Source of the DNA: Oscillospiraceae bacterium
Lineage (GTDB): Bacteria; Bacillota; Clostridia; Oscillospirales; Ruminococcaceae
Direction of reading: 5' to 3'
Assembly: GCA_020054675.1 (NCBI GenBank)
Contig: JAIHAL010000003.1
Coordinates: 62,001-126,000 of the forward strand
DNA: 64,000 nt
This document shows positions 24,244 through 32,442 of this stretch, piece after piece. The notes beneath the pieces are model-generated. The model worked only from the letters and a program-made list of their open reading frames with translations. It was not told the origin of the DNA and made no database searches. The position numbers and the translations under genes are program-made. The stretch's first letter is position 1. Each line of letters starts with the position of its first letter.

Positions 24244-27200
24244 ATGGACTTTTTTTATAAGGTTGCAGAAGATTTAAGCGGATTTAAGGAGCTTAAAAGC
24301 GCACTTGAATCCGGCGATTTTCCATGCTCGGTCAGCGGCGTTTCGGGAATACACAAGGCGCAGTTTTTGCTGGCGCTTTCAAAAGACGGCACGGTTCTTG
24401 CGGTAACCGATGACGAGGCATCCGCAAGGCGGCTTGCCGACGATATAAATGAAATGGCGCGCGAGAAAATAGCTTATGCCTACCCGGCCAAGGATTTTAC
24501 CCTTGCGCCGGTTGAAGGCGTTTCAAGGGAATATGAGCATGCAAGGCTTGAGGTGCTTTCAAAGCTTTTGTCAGGGGAGTGCAAAATAGTCGTTGCCGGA
24601 ATAGAGGCCGCACTCCAAAAGACAATTCCGCCGGATGTCCTTAAAGGGAGGACTTTTTGCATAAAGACCGGCGATGAAATTTCAACTGCGGAGCTTTCAA
24701 AACGCCTTTTGGCGGCGGGATATTCAAGGGCGGAACAGGTTGAGGGAGTTTCGCAGTTTTCAATAAGAGGCTCCATAGTCGATATTTTTCCGGTGCAGTC
24801 GTCCATGCCGGTAAGACTTGAACTTTGGGGCGATGAAATTGACAGCATTTCGTATTTTGACCCTGAAACACAGCGCCGGACGGAAAATATAAATGAGATT
24901 CCGGTTTCGCCGGCGCTTGAAGTGCTTTTTGAAAGCACACAGGCATTTGCGGAAAAAATAAAAGCCCTCATTTCGTCTTTAAAGGGCAAGCGTGCCGAAC
25001 TTGCCAAGGGAAGCCTTTTAAGGGATGCCGAAAAGCTTGAAAACGGGATGTCCCTTGCAAATATAGACAAGTATATTTCGCTTGCCTATGAAAATCCGGC
25101 GACTGTTTTTGATTATGTCGGCGGACTTGTCTGCATAAGCGAATATAGGAATGCCGCCGAAAAGGCGAGGGCGTTCCTTTCACAGCATAATGAGGATATA
25201 AAGATTCTGCTTGAAAGCGGCGAGCTTTGCAAGGGCCTTGAAGGATATTGCATTGAATTTTCCGAGTTTTTGCACCTTGCGCAGAAGCATCCGCTTGTAT
25301 GCCTTGATTCTTTTGTGCGCCAAGCGCCTGAATTGAGCTTTAAAAAGCTTATAAATCTGACCGCTTTCCAAACCGCTCCATGGGGCGGGGAAATCCGCCA
25401 GCTTATCGAGGACCTGCAAAGCTTTTGCGAAAGGGGATACTCCGTAATTGTAATGGCTGGCAGCGAAAAGACGCTTCCCATTCTGCTTTCGGATTTGACT
25501 GAAAGCGGGATAAGCTGTGAAATAGCAAAGGACGACAGCACTCTTTCGGCTGGCAGGGTTTTGCTTATGACGGGATGCGTTTCGGGAGGATATGATTATC
25601 CCGAAACTAAAACGGCTTTGATTACACAGGCAAAGGCGCTTTCTTCAAAAAGAAGCCTTAAAAAACGTAAAAAAGGCGAGGAGATAAAATCCCTTTCGGA
25701 TATTTCGCAGGGGGATTTGGTTGTTCATGCGCTTCATGGAATAGGACGCTTTGAGGGCATAAAAAAACTTGAGCTTGAGGGGATTACAAAGGATTATATA
25801 ACAATAAAATATGCCGGTACGGATGTGCTTTACGTTCCCGTAACACAGCTTGATTTGGTTTCAAGGTATATAGGACCGAGGGATGACGGGGCGGTAAAAC
25901 TTAATAAGCTTTCGTCGACAGAATGGCAAAAGACGCGTTCAAGGGTTAAAAAAGCGGTCAAGGATATGGCAGACGAGCTTATAGCTCTTTACGCAAAGCG
26001 CGCCGCAACAAAGGGATTTGCCTTTTCACCGGATAACGATTGGCAGCAGGATTTTGAACAGCGCTTTGAGTACAATGAAACTGATGACCAGCTCCGCGCC
26101 ATTGAGGAAATAAAGGCTGATATGCAAAAGCCCCAGCCAATGGACAGATTGCTTTGCGGCGATGTCGGCTTCGGCAAGACAGAAGTAGCTTTGAGAGCGG
26201 CATTCAAATGCGTGCTTGACGGCAAGCAGTGCGCAATTCTTGTTCCGACGACAATTCTTGCATGGCAGCATTATCAGACTGCTTTAAGGCGGTTCGAACA
26301 TTTTCCGGTAAAAATTGAACTGCTTTCAAGGTTCCGCAGTCCCAAACAGCAACAGGAAGTGGTAAAATCCATTAAAAAAGGCCTTGTGGATATAGTCATA
26401 GGCACCCATCGCCTTGTGCAGAAAGATGTTGAATTCAAGGATTTGGGCCTTGTCATTATAGATGAGGAGCAGCGCTTTGGAGTGGCGCATAAGGAGCGCT
26501 TTAAGGAGCTTTTCGCCGGAGTGGATGTTCTTACGCTTTCGGCGACGCCGATTCCAAGAACGCTTAATATGGCAATGAGCGGAATAAGGGATATGTCGGT
26601 AATTGAGGAGCCGCCGCAGGACCGCCATCCCGTGCAGACTTATGTTGTCGAGCATGACATGGGGATTATAGCGCAGGCGATTTCAAAGGAACTTCGCCGC
26701 GGAGGGCAGGTTTATTATATACACAACAGAATAGAAACCATAGAGCTTTGCGCGTCAAGGCTGAAAGAGATGCTTCCTGACGCAAATATAGGCATTGCGC
26801 ACGGCAGGATTTCGGAAGACGAGCTTTCGGAAATCTGGAGAAAGCTTATTGACCATGAAATTGACATCCTTGTCTGCACAACGCTTATTGAAACAGGCGT
26901 GGATGTGCCAAACTGCAATACGCTTATAATTGAGGATGCCGATAAGCTTGGGCTTTCGCAGCTTTACCAGCTTAGGGGCAGGATAGGGCGTTCAAATAGA
27001 AGGGCGTTTGCATATTTTACATTCCGCAGGGGAAAGGTGCTCAGCGAAGTTGCCTCAAAGCGCCTTGAAGCCATAAGGGAATTCACCCAGTTTGGCAGCG
27101 GGTTCAGGATTGCTTTAAGGGACCTTGAAATAAGGGGCGCCGGAAGCATTTTGGGCGGGAAACAGCATGGGCATATGGAGGCAGTGGGATATGATATGTA

Positions 27201-27705
27201 CTTGCAGCTCCTTTCGGAGGCGATAGCTGAGGAAAAGGGCGAAGCTCCGCCGCGCACGCCTGAGGAATGTCTTGTTGATGTCCAGATAGAGGCGCATATA
27301 CCTGAAAATTACATTGAAAACCTTTCGCAAAGATTGGATGTTTACCGCAAGATAGCCGGGATTTCCACAAAAGAAGAGAGCATGGAGCTTGTAGACGAGC
27401 TTATAGACAGATATGGCGAGCCTCCAAAGGCAATAATCGGGCTTATAAATGTTGCGCTTTTGAGGAATACGGCTTCTTCGCTTGGCATTTCAGAAATATC
27501 CCAAAAGGGTGAAAATCTGCTCTTTTATATTAAAAATCCGTCCATTGAGCAAATTTCAAGACTTTCCGCCGCATTTAAGGGCAGAGTGCTGTTTAATAAT
27601 CTGAACAAACCTTATATAAGCGTAAAGCTTGCTCCAAAAGAAAAGGCAGTGGATTTGATGCAGGCGGTGCTGGATATTATGACGGATAAAAATTTTAAGG
27701 AATAA
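24244..27705 (+). CDS. mfd: transcription-repair coupling factor
   Basis: Mfd is a DNA translocase that removes RNA polymerase stalled at lesions and recruits UvrA. The 1153-residue length fits. The N-terminal part is the UvrB-like homology module (SVSGVSGIHKAQFLL to about 340). The RNA polymerase-interacting CarD-like domain begins near 495 (SQGDLVVHALHGIGRFEGI). The helicase core has Walker A GDVGFGKTEVALRAAF, the DEEQRFGV box, TATPIPRTLNMAM-type motif III, and RGRIGRSNRRAFAYF. The TRCF C-terminal domain ends the protein. It is the last gene of glmU-pth-mfd and runs convergent to the toxin gene only 19 bases away with no obvious terminator between. Confidence 0.98.
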   Translation: MDFFYKVAEDLSGFKELKSALESGDFPCSVSGVSGIHKAQFLLALSKDGTVLAVTDDEASARRLADDINEMAREKIAYAYPAKDFTLAPVEGVSREYEHARLEVLSKLLSGECKIVVAGIEAALQKTIPPDVLKGRTFCIKTGDEISTAELSKRLLAAGYSRAEQVEGVSQFSIRGSIVDIFPVQSSMPVRLELWGDEIDSISYFDPETQRRTENINEIPVSPALEVLFESTQAFAEKIKALISSLKGKRAELAKGSLLRDAEKLENGMSLANIDKYISLAYENPATVFDYVGGLVCISEYRNAAEKARAFLSQHNEDIKILLESGELCKGLEGYCIEFSEFLHLAQKHPLVCLDSFVRQAPELSFKKLINLTAFQTAPWGGEIRQLIEDLQSFCERGYSVIVMAGSEKTLPILLSDLTESGISCEIAKDDSTLSAGRVLLMTGCVSGGYDYPETKTALITQAKALSSKRSLKKRKKGEEIKSLSDISQGDLVVHALHGIGRFEGIKKLELEGITKDYITIKYAGTDVLYVPVTQLDLVSRYIGPRDDGAVKLNKLSSTEWQKTRSRVKKAVKDMADELIALYAKRAATKGFAFSPDNDWQQDFEQRFEYNETDDQLRAIEEIKADMQKPQPMDRLLCGDVGFGKTEVALRAAFKCVLDGKQCAILVPTTILAWQHYQTALRRFEHFPVKIELLSRFRSPKQQQEVVKSIKKGLVDIVIGTHRLVQKDVEFKDLGLVIIDEEQRFGVAHKERFKELFAGVDVLTLSATPIPRTLNMAMSGIRDMSVIEEPPQDRHPVQTYVVEHDMGIIAQAISKELRRGGQVYYIHNRIETIELCASRLKEMLPDANIGIAHGRISEDELSEIWRKLIDHEIDILVCTTLIETGVDVPNCNTLIIEDADKLGLSQLYQLRGRIGRSNRRAFAYFTFRRGKVLSEVASKRLEAIREFTQFGSGFRIALRDLEIRGAGSILGGKQHGHMEAVGYDMYLQLLSEAIAEEKGEAPPRTPEECLVDVQIEAHIPENYIENLSQRLDVYRKIAGISTKEESMELVDELIDRYGEPPKAIIGLINVALLRNTASSLGISEISQKGENLLFYIKNPSIEQISRLSAAFKGRVLFNNLNKPYISVKLAPKEKAVDLMQAVLDIMTDKNFKE

Positions 27706-27724
27706 CTTTTCGATGATTTATATT

Positions 27725-28042
27725 TTACAATATAAGCCATTGATAATCCTGTCTGCAATCAACAATATAATCAACATATACTGTTTGATTTTTGATTTGA
27801 TATAAAATTAAATACCATTTTTCCACAAACATTTTATGATATTTATTTGAAGGTATAAATTCATCTCTCAAAAATGGAAAACGTTCCGGCATTTGCTGCA
27901 GTGATTTTATAGCCTTTATTAAATTGTTTTTTGTGTTGCGGGCTGCATTTGGACTTTTTTGCGCCAAAAAATGAATGTGGCCCGCTAACATTTGGCGGGC
28001 ACGGTCTGAAATAATTATTTTATATTTAATCCTGTTTTCCAT
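27725..28042 (-). CDS. RelE/ParE-family toxin
   Basis: A 105-residue RelE/ParE-superfamily toxin, probably an mRNA interferase or gyrase poison held in check by the antitoxin encoded just upstream. Features are the ISDRARQMLAGHIHFLAQKSPNAA helix pair, FPFLRDEFI, and the terminal strands KWYLILYQIKNQTVYVDYIVDCRQDY. I chose the ATG at 28042, which overlaps the end of the antitoxin gene by 17 bases and has a GAGG-type site; an earlier in-frame ATG at 28057 lacks one. Overlap with a Phd/YefM partner is standard for such modules. Confidence 0.88.
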   Translation of the reverse strand: MENRIKYKIIISDRARQMLAGHIHFLAQKSPNAARNTKNNLIKAIKSLQQMPERFPFLRDEFIPSNKYHKMFVEKWYLILYQIKNQTVYVDYIVDCRQDYQWLIL

Positions 28043-28310
28043 GTCCCACCTCGTCAATAATGCTGGTTAGGAAGTTGTCAAGCTCATCAATATCAAACCC
28101 GGTTAGTCCTGTTAGCCGGTCTTCTTCAACAGAGAGCAATTCTTCACGGAGCTTCAGCATTTTTTCACGGCGGGTAAAGGTTTCAATGTCCATAACTACA
28201 AGGTCCCCCTCACCGTTTTTGGTAAGGAAAACCGGTTCTTTTGTTGACTTACATAAAGCTGAAATTTCATTATAATTTTGTCGAATGCTTGCAGATGGTT
28301 TTATTTGCAT
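28026..28310 (-). CDS. Phd/YefM-family antitoxin
   Basis: A 94-residue antitoxin: the N-terminal DNA-binding part reads IKPSASIRQNYNEISALCKSTKEPVFLTKNGEGDLVVMDIETF, which is the Phd/YefM pattern. The C-terminal acidic helices (SVEEDRLTG, FDIDELDNFLTSII) would wrap the toxin. AAGGAGC precedes the start. It very likely represses its own promoter together with the toxin. The pair sits between mfd and a housekeeping run. Confidence 0.92.
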   Translation of the reverse strand: MQIKPSASIRQNYNEISALCKSTKEPVFLTKNGEGDLVVMDIETFTRREKMLKLREELLSVEEDRLTGLTGFDIDELDNFLTSIIDEVGHGKQD

Positions 28311-28362
28311 GATACCAGCTCCTTGCGGTAATATATTGAATTGCCTTTATGGATTGCCACTT

Positions 28363-28578
28363 TTAAATCTCTTCGAGTATTTTTTTAAGCTCATCCATTT
28401 CCTCTTCGGAAAGCGTTATGCCCTTGCCCATCCTGTCATGTTCAGGGGACCATTCACGCAGGTCGTATTTTGGTTCCCTGCCGTTCCAGCTGACAAGATT
28501 CAATTCCTTTTGCCATCCTTTGGCGTTTTCGGATAAAACGCCAAGCTTTTTTACGATTTCAAATTGCAGTTCAGCCAT
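28363..28578 (-). CDS. YdbC-like PC4-domain single-stranded nucleic-acid-binding protein
   Basis: This 71-residue protein has the bacterial PC4/YdbC pattern: FEIVKKLGVLSENAKGWQKELNLVSWNGREPKYDLREWSP, then GKGITLSEEEMDELKKIL. PC4-type proteins bind single-stranded DNA or RNA as dimers. The Firmicute members are found beside many kinds of genes and their role is unclear. GAGGTGAG-like bases precede the ATG. It is 11 bases downstream of the pyrophosphatase stop, so the two are probably co-transcribed. Confidence 0.85.
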   Translation of the reverse strand: MAELQFEIVKKLGVLSENAKGWQKELNLVSWNGREPKYDLREWSPEHDRMGKGITLSEEEMDELKKILEEI

Positions 28579-28589
28579 TGCAGCTCACC

Positions 28590-29120
28590 TCATTTGCAAA
28601 ATTTTTCAATATATCTTTCTATGCAGTTTTGGATTATTTTTTCGGCAGCATCTCTGTTTTTTATTTCGTCAATGGCAGTATCCTTGTTTTCAAGCGCCTT
28701 GTAAACGCTGAAAAAATGCGACATTTCGTTGAAAATATGCTGCGGCAGGTCGCTTATATCTTTAAAAGTGTTGTAAGTCGGGTCTTTAAACGGGATGGCG
28801 ATAATTTTATCGTCAGGGTCGCCGTTATCTATCATGGAGATTACCCCTATCGGATAGCATTGCACCAAAGAAAGCGGGAAAATAGTTTCAGAACAAAGCA
28901 CAAGCACATCAAGCGGGTCGCCGTCCTCGGCAAGCGTGCGCGGGATAAGGCCGTAATTTGCCGGATAATGCGTGGAAGTGTAAAGTATCCTGTCAAGCTT
29001 TAAAAATCCTGTTTCCTTGTCAAGCTCATACTTTGCCTTGCTGCCTTGCGGGATTTCAATCACCGCAAAGAAATCATCTTTTTTAATTCTTTTCGGGGAT
29101 ACATCATGCCAAATGTTCAT
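28590..29120 (-). CDS. ppa: inorganic pyrophosphatase
   Basis: A family I soluble pyrophosphatase of 176 residues. Motifs are EIPQGSKAKYELDKETG, YPANYGLIPRTLAEDGDPLDVLVL (metal-binding Asp cluster) and VISMIDNGDPDDKIIAI. It removes pyrophosphate from biosynthetic reactions, including sulfate adenylylation by CysDN in this window. GGAGG precedes the start. It lies between the nucleosidase gene upstream and the YdbC-like gene downstream, each within 12 bases. Confidence 0.97.
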   Translation of the reverse strand: MNIWHDVSPKRIKKDDFFAVIEIPQGSKAKYELDKETGFLKLDRILYTSTHYPANYGLIPRTLAEDGDPLDVLVLCSETIFPLSLVQCYPIGVISMIDNGDPDDKIIAIPFKDPTYNTFKDISDLPQHIFNEMSHFFSVYKALENKDTAIDEIKNRDAAEKIIQNCIERYIEKFCK

Positions 29121-29131
29121 TTAAAGCCTCC

Positions 29132-29809
29132 TTAAATTTCCTTTGCCATATCAAGAACAATTTCCGCAACTCTTTTTGCGGCAATTTTTTCAAACTGTTC
29201 GAAGGACATCTCGCCCTCGTCGTCGGCATTGTCTGAAATGCACCTTACGGAAACGAACGGCACATTGTTTAAAAATGCGCAGTGCCCGATTCCGGCGCTT
29301 TCCATATCGACTGCAAACGGGGAAAACTCGTCAATTATCCTTGCTTTAAGCACGCTGTCGGAAACAAAGGCCTCTCCGGAAACAATCCTGCCGGGAAAGC
29401 ATTTTATGCCATACTTTTCACAGGATTTTAGTGCTTTTTGGATAAGGTCTGCATCCGCTTTAAAAATTCCGTTGTAGGGAGGGTAATTTTCCAGAAATCT
29501 TGTAAGCAAATCATGGTACATTACCTCGCTTGAAACCACAATGTCGCAAACCTTTACTTCGGGATTCATTCCGCCGGCAATGCCTGTATTTATAATATAA
29601 TCAGGTTTGTAGCAATCTATGAGATTTTGCGTGCAAAGCGCCGCATTTACTTTTCCTATTCCGCAACATACATTTATAAGCCTTTTGCCTTCAAATTCAT
29701 TTATAAAAAATTTAAATGACGCCTTTTCTTCAACAGCCGCTTGACCAAGTGAAAGCCTGATGTCTGAAAGCTCCGACGGCATAGCGCCGATAATGCCTAT
29801 TGTTTTCAT
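29132..29809 (-). CDS. mtnN: 5'-methylthioadenosine/S-adenosylhomocysteine nucleosidase
   Basis: MtnN cleaves adenine from MTA and SAH, part of methyl-cycle and methionine salvage. The 225-residue protein shows IGIIGAMPSEL at the start, INTGIAGGMNPEVKVCDIVVS, VSGEAFVSD, VDMESAGIGHCAF (substrate-binding Met-Glu) and VSVRCISDNADDEG. It is the first gene of a minus-strand unit that continues into ppa and the YdbC-like gene, from a good promoter at 29843-29871. Confidence 0.95.
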   Translation of the reverse strand: MKTIGIIGAMPSELSDIRLSLGQAAVEEKASFKFFINEFEGKRLINVCCGIGKVNAALCTQNLIDCYKPDYIINTGIAGGMNPEVKVCDIVVSSEVMYHDLLTRFLENYPPYNGIFKADADLIQKALKSCEKYGIKCFPGRIVSGEAFVSDSVLKARIIDEFSPFAVDMESAGIGHCAFLNNVPFVSVRCISDNADDEGEMSFEQFEKIAAKRVAEIVLDMAKEI

Positions 29810-29842
29810 TTTGCTTCTTTCCTTTTCATTTTCTTTTTTAAA

Positions 29843-29871
29843 AGTATAGCATTTTTAAAAACATTTGTAAA
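29843..29871 (-). promoter_or_regulatory. promoter of mtnN-ppa
   Basis: On the minus strand TTTACA (29866-29871), a 17-base spacer and TATACT (29843-29848) lie about 35 bases before the mtnN start. Confidence 0.65.
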
Positions 29872-29926
29872 TGCCGAAAGGGAATAGTTTTAATAAAAAC
29901 GCAGAAAATAGCGTTGAGGTGATTTG

Positions 29927-30166
29927 ATGTCAAAAAACAGCGTATATTTTTCGCTTTCGGATGTTGACGGCAAACGCGAGGCAAAAGAGCTTAAAAAAGG
30001 CATAGGCTCAATGCGCGGAGTGCTTTCCGTAAGCGTAAATTCACAAAAGAACAACATTGCCGTGGATTATGACAGTTCCGGCGTAAATCCGGAACAGATA
30101 GAAGAAAAAATAAACGAGCTTGGATGGAAAATATCCTCCTCAAAGGAACAGGACCATATAATGTAA
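29927..30166 (+). CDS. small HMA-like protein lacking the CxxC metal site
   Basis: This 79-residue protein follows the ferredoxin-like pattern of heavy-metal-associated domains: REAKELKKGIGSMRGVLSVSVNSQKNNIAVDYD, then NPEQIEEKINELGWKI. The metal-binding CxxC normally placed before the first helix is absent; the matching stretch reads SDVDGKRE and the protein has no cysteine. A role in metal transfer is therefore unlikely in the usual form. GAGGTG lies before the ATG at 29927; a TTG three bases earlier is also in frame. It is monocistronic, divergent from mtnN and convergent with fprA. Confidence 0.75.
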   Translation: MSKNSVYFSLSDVDGKREAKELKKGIGSMRGVLSVSVNSQKNNIAVDYDSSGVNPEQIEEKINELGWKISSSKEQDHIM

Positions 30167-30167
30167 A

Positions 30168-30210
30168 AATATTCCCTGCCGGATTTAAACCGACAGGGAA
30201 TATTATTTTT
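30168..30210. terminator. bidirectional terminator between the HMA-like gene and fprA
   Basis: AATATTCCCTG pairs with CAGGGAATATT, with partial pairing inside the loop, followed by ATTTTT. It sits between the two convergent stops. Confidence 0.85.
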
Positions 30211-31387
30211 AAACTGCTTTTGCAAAGTTGTCAGCAAGCTCTTTTATTTTTTCAAAATCCTTGCCGTCCGGCTTCATAAGAACCCTGAAGCTTTCACCGG
30301 CGATTTTAAGGCCAAGGCTTTTAAGCCTTTCTTCAAGCATGGGGCATGCTTCTCCGCTCCAGCCGTATGAGCCGAACACCATGCAAGGCTTGCCTTTGTT
30401 TGAAATTGCATCCACGGATGAAATAAGATCCCATACCGGCTTTAAGGCATCGCGGTTGATTGTCGGCGAGCCAAACATAACCCCGCTTGCCTTTTCGAGG
30501 GCCTCTTTGAGTTCGTGCGCGGGATGATAGATTATATCATAAGCCTTTGTCTTGATTCCGTTTTCGGAAAGCCTTGCCGCAAAAGCCTCCGCCATGCTTC
30601 TTGTGTAGCCGTATGCGGAAACGTAGAATATTGCAACATTTTTCTCCACGTTTTCGGTAGTAGACCATTCGCGGTAAAGCTCCATGTTTTTCTTTATGCG
30701 TTCTTTGAGGATTGGCCCATGGCTGTTGCATACCATGTCGAAGTCAAGGCCCTTCATTTTGTCAAGCCCATCGAGGACAAATTTTTTAAACGGGCTGAAA
30801 ATGGCATCATAGTAATTTTTAAATGCGCTTTCATAGGCATCCGGATAAGTTATAAGGTCATCCATTAAAAGCGGTTCGCAATAGTGCGCCCCAAGGAAAT
30901 CGCAGGTGAATATGACTTTCCTTGCCGGAAGATAAGAAAACATTGAATCCGGCCAGTGGAGGTTTGGGGCGACAATGAATTCAAATTCAAGCCCATTTCC
31001 AAGGTCAAGCTTGTCCCCTGTCTTTACCGCAAGCTTTTTGAAATCCATGTTGGTTATGTTTGCCACGTTCTTTAAAGCCGCCGTAGTGCCGACTATTGTA
31101 ATTTCGGGATTTATTGATATAAGCTTTGCAACGCTGCCGCTGTGGTCCGGCTCGGTATGGTTGAGGATTATATAATCAATTTTATCAAGGCTTGAAATTT
31201 CTTTGACGCTTTCAAGAAAGGAATTTGCAAATTTGTCATGCACGGTTTCGACGAGCGCTGTTTTTTCTCCTTTTACAACATAGGCATTGTAAGTCGTACC
31301 GTATTCGGTTTTCATTATTATATCAAAAATACGCAAATTTGGATTTAAAGCTCCAACGTAATAAATGTTTTCCTTTAACTGTTTCAT
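30209..31387 (-). CDS. fprA: FprA-type flavodiiron protein
   Basis: A 392-residue A-type flavoprotein that reduces oxygen to water (or NO to N2O) at a diiron site, protecting strict anaerobes. The N-terminal metallo-beta-lactamase domain has NHTEPDHSG, supplying iron ligands, with later ligands in NLHWPDSM and the TCDFLGAH region. The C-terminal flavodoxin domain begins NVAIFYVSAYGYTRSMAEAFA and includes FGSYGWSGEA for FMN. The start at 31387 fits the AAGGAAGG site nine bases before; an ATG nine bases earlier abuts that site. Rubredoxin, its usual electron donor, is encoded directly upstream. Confidence 0.96.
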   Translation of the reverse strand: MKQLKENIYYVGALNPNLRIFDIIMKTEYGTTYNAYVVKGEKTALVETVHDKFANSFLESVKEISSLDKIDYIILNHTEPDHSGSVAKLISINPEITIVGTTAALKNVANITNMDFKKLAVKTGDKLDLGNGLEFEFIVAPNLHWPDSMFSYLPARKVIFTCDFLGAHYCEPLLMDDLITYPDAYESAFKNYYDAIFSPFKKFVLDGLDKMKGLDFDMVCNSHGPILKERIKKNMELYREWSTTENVEKNVAIFYVSAYGYTRSMAEAFAARLSENGIKTKAYDIIYHPAHELKEALEKASGVMFGSPTINRDALKPVWDLISSVDAISNKGKPCMVFGSYGWSGEACPMLEERLKSLGLKIAGESFRVLMKPDGKDFEKIKELADNFAKAV

Positions 31388-31456
31388 AAGAAGCATCCTT
31401 CCTTTGTATTGCAGATATATGACAAAAGGGGACGAAATCCGCCCCCTTGCGCAAAC

Positions 31457-31615
31457 TTAGCTTATTTTTGTAAATTCACTTTTGCTGAGTCCGCATACCG
31501 GGCAGCACCAGTCATCCGGCAGGTCTTCCCATTTTGTTCCGGGAGCGATTCCGTTATCTGGGTCGCCAACGGCCTCGTCATAAACATAAGAGCAAGGGCA
31601 TTCATACTTTTCCAT
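31457..31615 (-). CDS. rubredoxin
   Basis: A 52-residue rubredoxin, the one-iron electron carrier that feeds FprA. The core [20 protein letters not shown] is canonical and is followed by the second knuckle CPVCG. The first knuckle reads [10 protein letters not shown], that is Cys6-x-Cys8, one residue shorter than the usual C-x-x-C. Iron would be held by Cys6, Cys8, Cys38 and Cys41, with an extra Cys at 37. AGAGGT precedes the ATG at 31615; another in-frame ATG nine bases upstream overlaps that site. A strong promoter with a large dyad lies upstream. It is co-transcribed with fprA. Confidence 0.93.
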   Translation of the reverse strand: MEKYECPCSYVYDEAVGDPDNGIAPGTKWEDLPDDWCCPVCGLSKSEFTKIS

Positions 31616-31667
31616 ACAAATCATACCTCTTTCCTTTTTAATTATGTGCAGCCCAGCTGCTGTTATT

Positions 31668-31713
31668 ATTTTAACATTCTAAACCATACTTGTCAAGTAT
31701 AATTTAGAATGTT
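31668..31713 (-). promoter_or_regulatory. rubredoxin-fprA promoter buried in a nested dyad operator
   Basis: On the minus strand a perfect -35 TTGACA (31691-31696), a 17-base spacer and TAAAAT (31668-31673) form the promoter. A single dyad centred on 31693 covers the -35 and the spacer. Its inner palindrome is ATACTTGTCAAGTAT (31686-31700). Its outer arms AACATTCTAAA (31673-31683) and TTTAGAATGTT (31703-31713) are perfect, with two unpaired bases on each side between inner and outer parts. A repressor here would block transcription; which family is not known. Confidence 0.8.
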
Positions 31714-31772
31714 TTTACCTTCATTTGCTTATATTATAACGTGAAAAATAAAAAATATCAATGGAAAAAATA

Positions 31773-31799
31773 AAAAATCCTCTAAAAATGAGGATTTTT
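31773..31799. terminator. terminator of the HD-domain gene
   Basis: AAAAATCCTC pairs with GAGGATTTTT over a 7-base loop just beyond the minus-strand stop at 31809. The flanking A and T runs make it symmetrical. Confidence 0.85.
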
Positions 31800-31808
31800 A
31801 ACTAAAAA

Positions 31809-32330
31809 TCAAACACTTTTAAGCGGTGCGGGAACTTCTGAAAATTTTGAATGGAGAAGCATAATTCTTCTTATCCAGACAAGCCTGTAAAGCCCAAGCA
31901 CTTCAAGCACGCAGCAAATTTTGTCTGCAAGCGAAACCACATAACTTTCCCTGTATCTTGGGAACACAAGCGTAAGCGGCCACATATGTTTTTTTATGAT
32001 GTCCTGTTCCATATGGCTCAAATTGAAATGCATGGTTGCGTTCATAAGCGCCGTTTTGGGATGCGTAAAGCCATGGAACCGCCTGTCGCGGTGCCCGTCA
32101 TGCCAGTCATAAAGAAAAAGGTCATGCAGCAAGCCTCCTCTTGCGGCGGCATAATAATTGAGCCCTAAAAACTTGCATATCAAAAAGCTTACATATGAAA
32201 CAAAAAGACAATGCTCCAATGTTGTAACAAGCGAATGCTGAGTAAAATTATTCATAGTCCTGACAACCGGAGTTTCTATTAAATCTTTTATGCAGGATTG
32301 AAACTGCACAAAGCTCTTTGCAAAAACCAT
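31809..32330 (-). CDS. HD-domain protein, putative metal-dependent phosphohydrolase
   Basis: A 173-residue protein of the HD superfamily. The metal site residues can be followed: His in TTLEHCLFVSYVSF, the His-Asp pair in GGLLHDLFLYDWH, a His in HGFTHPKTAL, and Asp in SLADKICCVLE. Such proteins hydrolyse phosphate esters or nucleotides; the substrate is not known here. The ATG at 32330 is preceded by AAGGAAGGT. An upstream in-frame ATG at 32384 would put the start next to the promoter with no ribosome site. It is monocistronic, downstream of rodA on the same strand but with its own promoter. Confidence 0.85.
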   Translation of the reverse strand: MVFAKSFVQFQSCIKDLIETPVVRTMNNFTQHSLVTTLEHCLFVSYVSFLICKFLGLNYYAAARGGLLHDLFLYDWHDGHRDRRFHGFTHPKTALMNATMHFNLSHMEQDIIKKHMWPLTLVFPRYRESYVVSLADKICCVLEVLGLYRLVWIRRIMLLHSKFSEVPAPLKSV

Positions 32331-32375
32331 TAAATTACCTTCCTGAAAACAAAAGAACTTTTTCTGCCATACAAC

Positions 32376-32404
32376 ATTATACATGCAAGCAAATGGATTT
32401 TCAA
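32376..32404 (-). promoter_or_regulatory. promoter of the HD-domain gene
   Basis: On the minus strand TTGAAA (32399-32404), a 17-base spacer and TATAAT (32376-32381) form a near-consensus promoter about 46 bases before the ATG at 32330. Confidence 0.75.
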
Positions 32405-32442
32405 CAAAAAATTATTGCAATAAGTGTAATTATAAGGTAAAA

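Noticed and set aside
24480-25070. 196-codon open frame antisense to mfd
   Set aside because: Shadow of the mfd coding frame with Ser/Pro-rich content and no family features.
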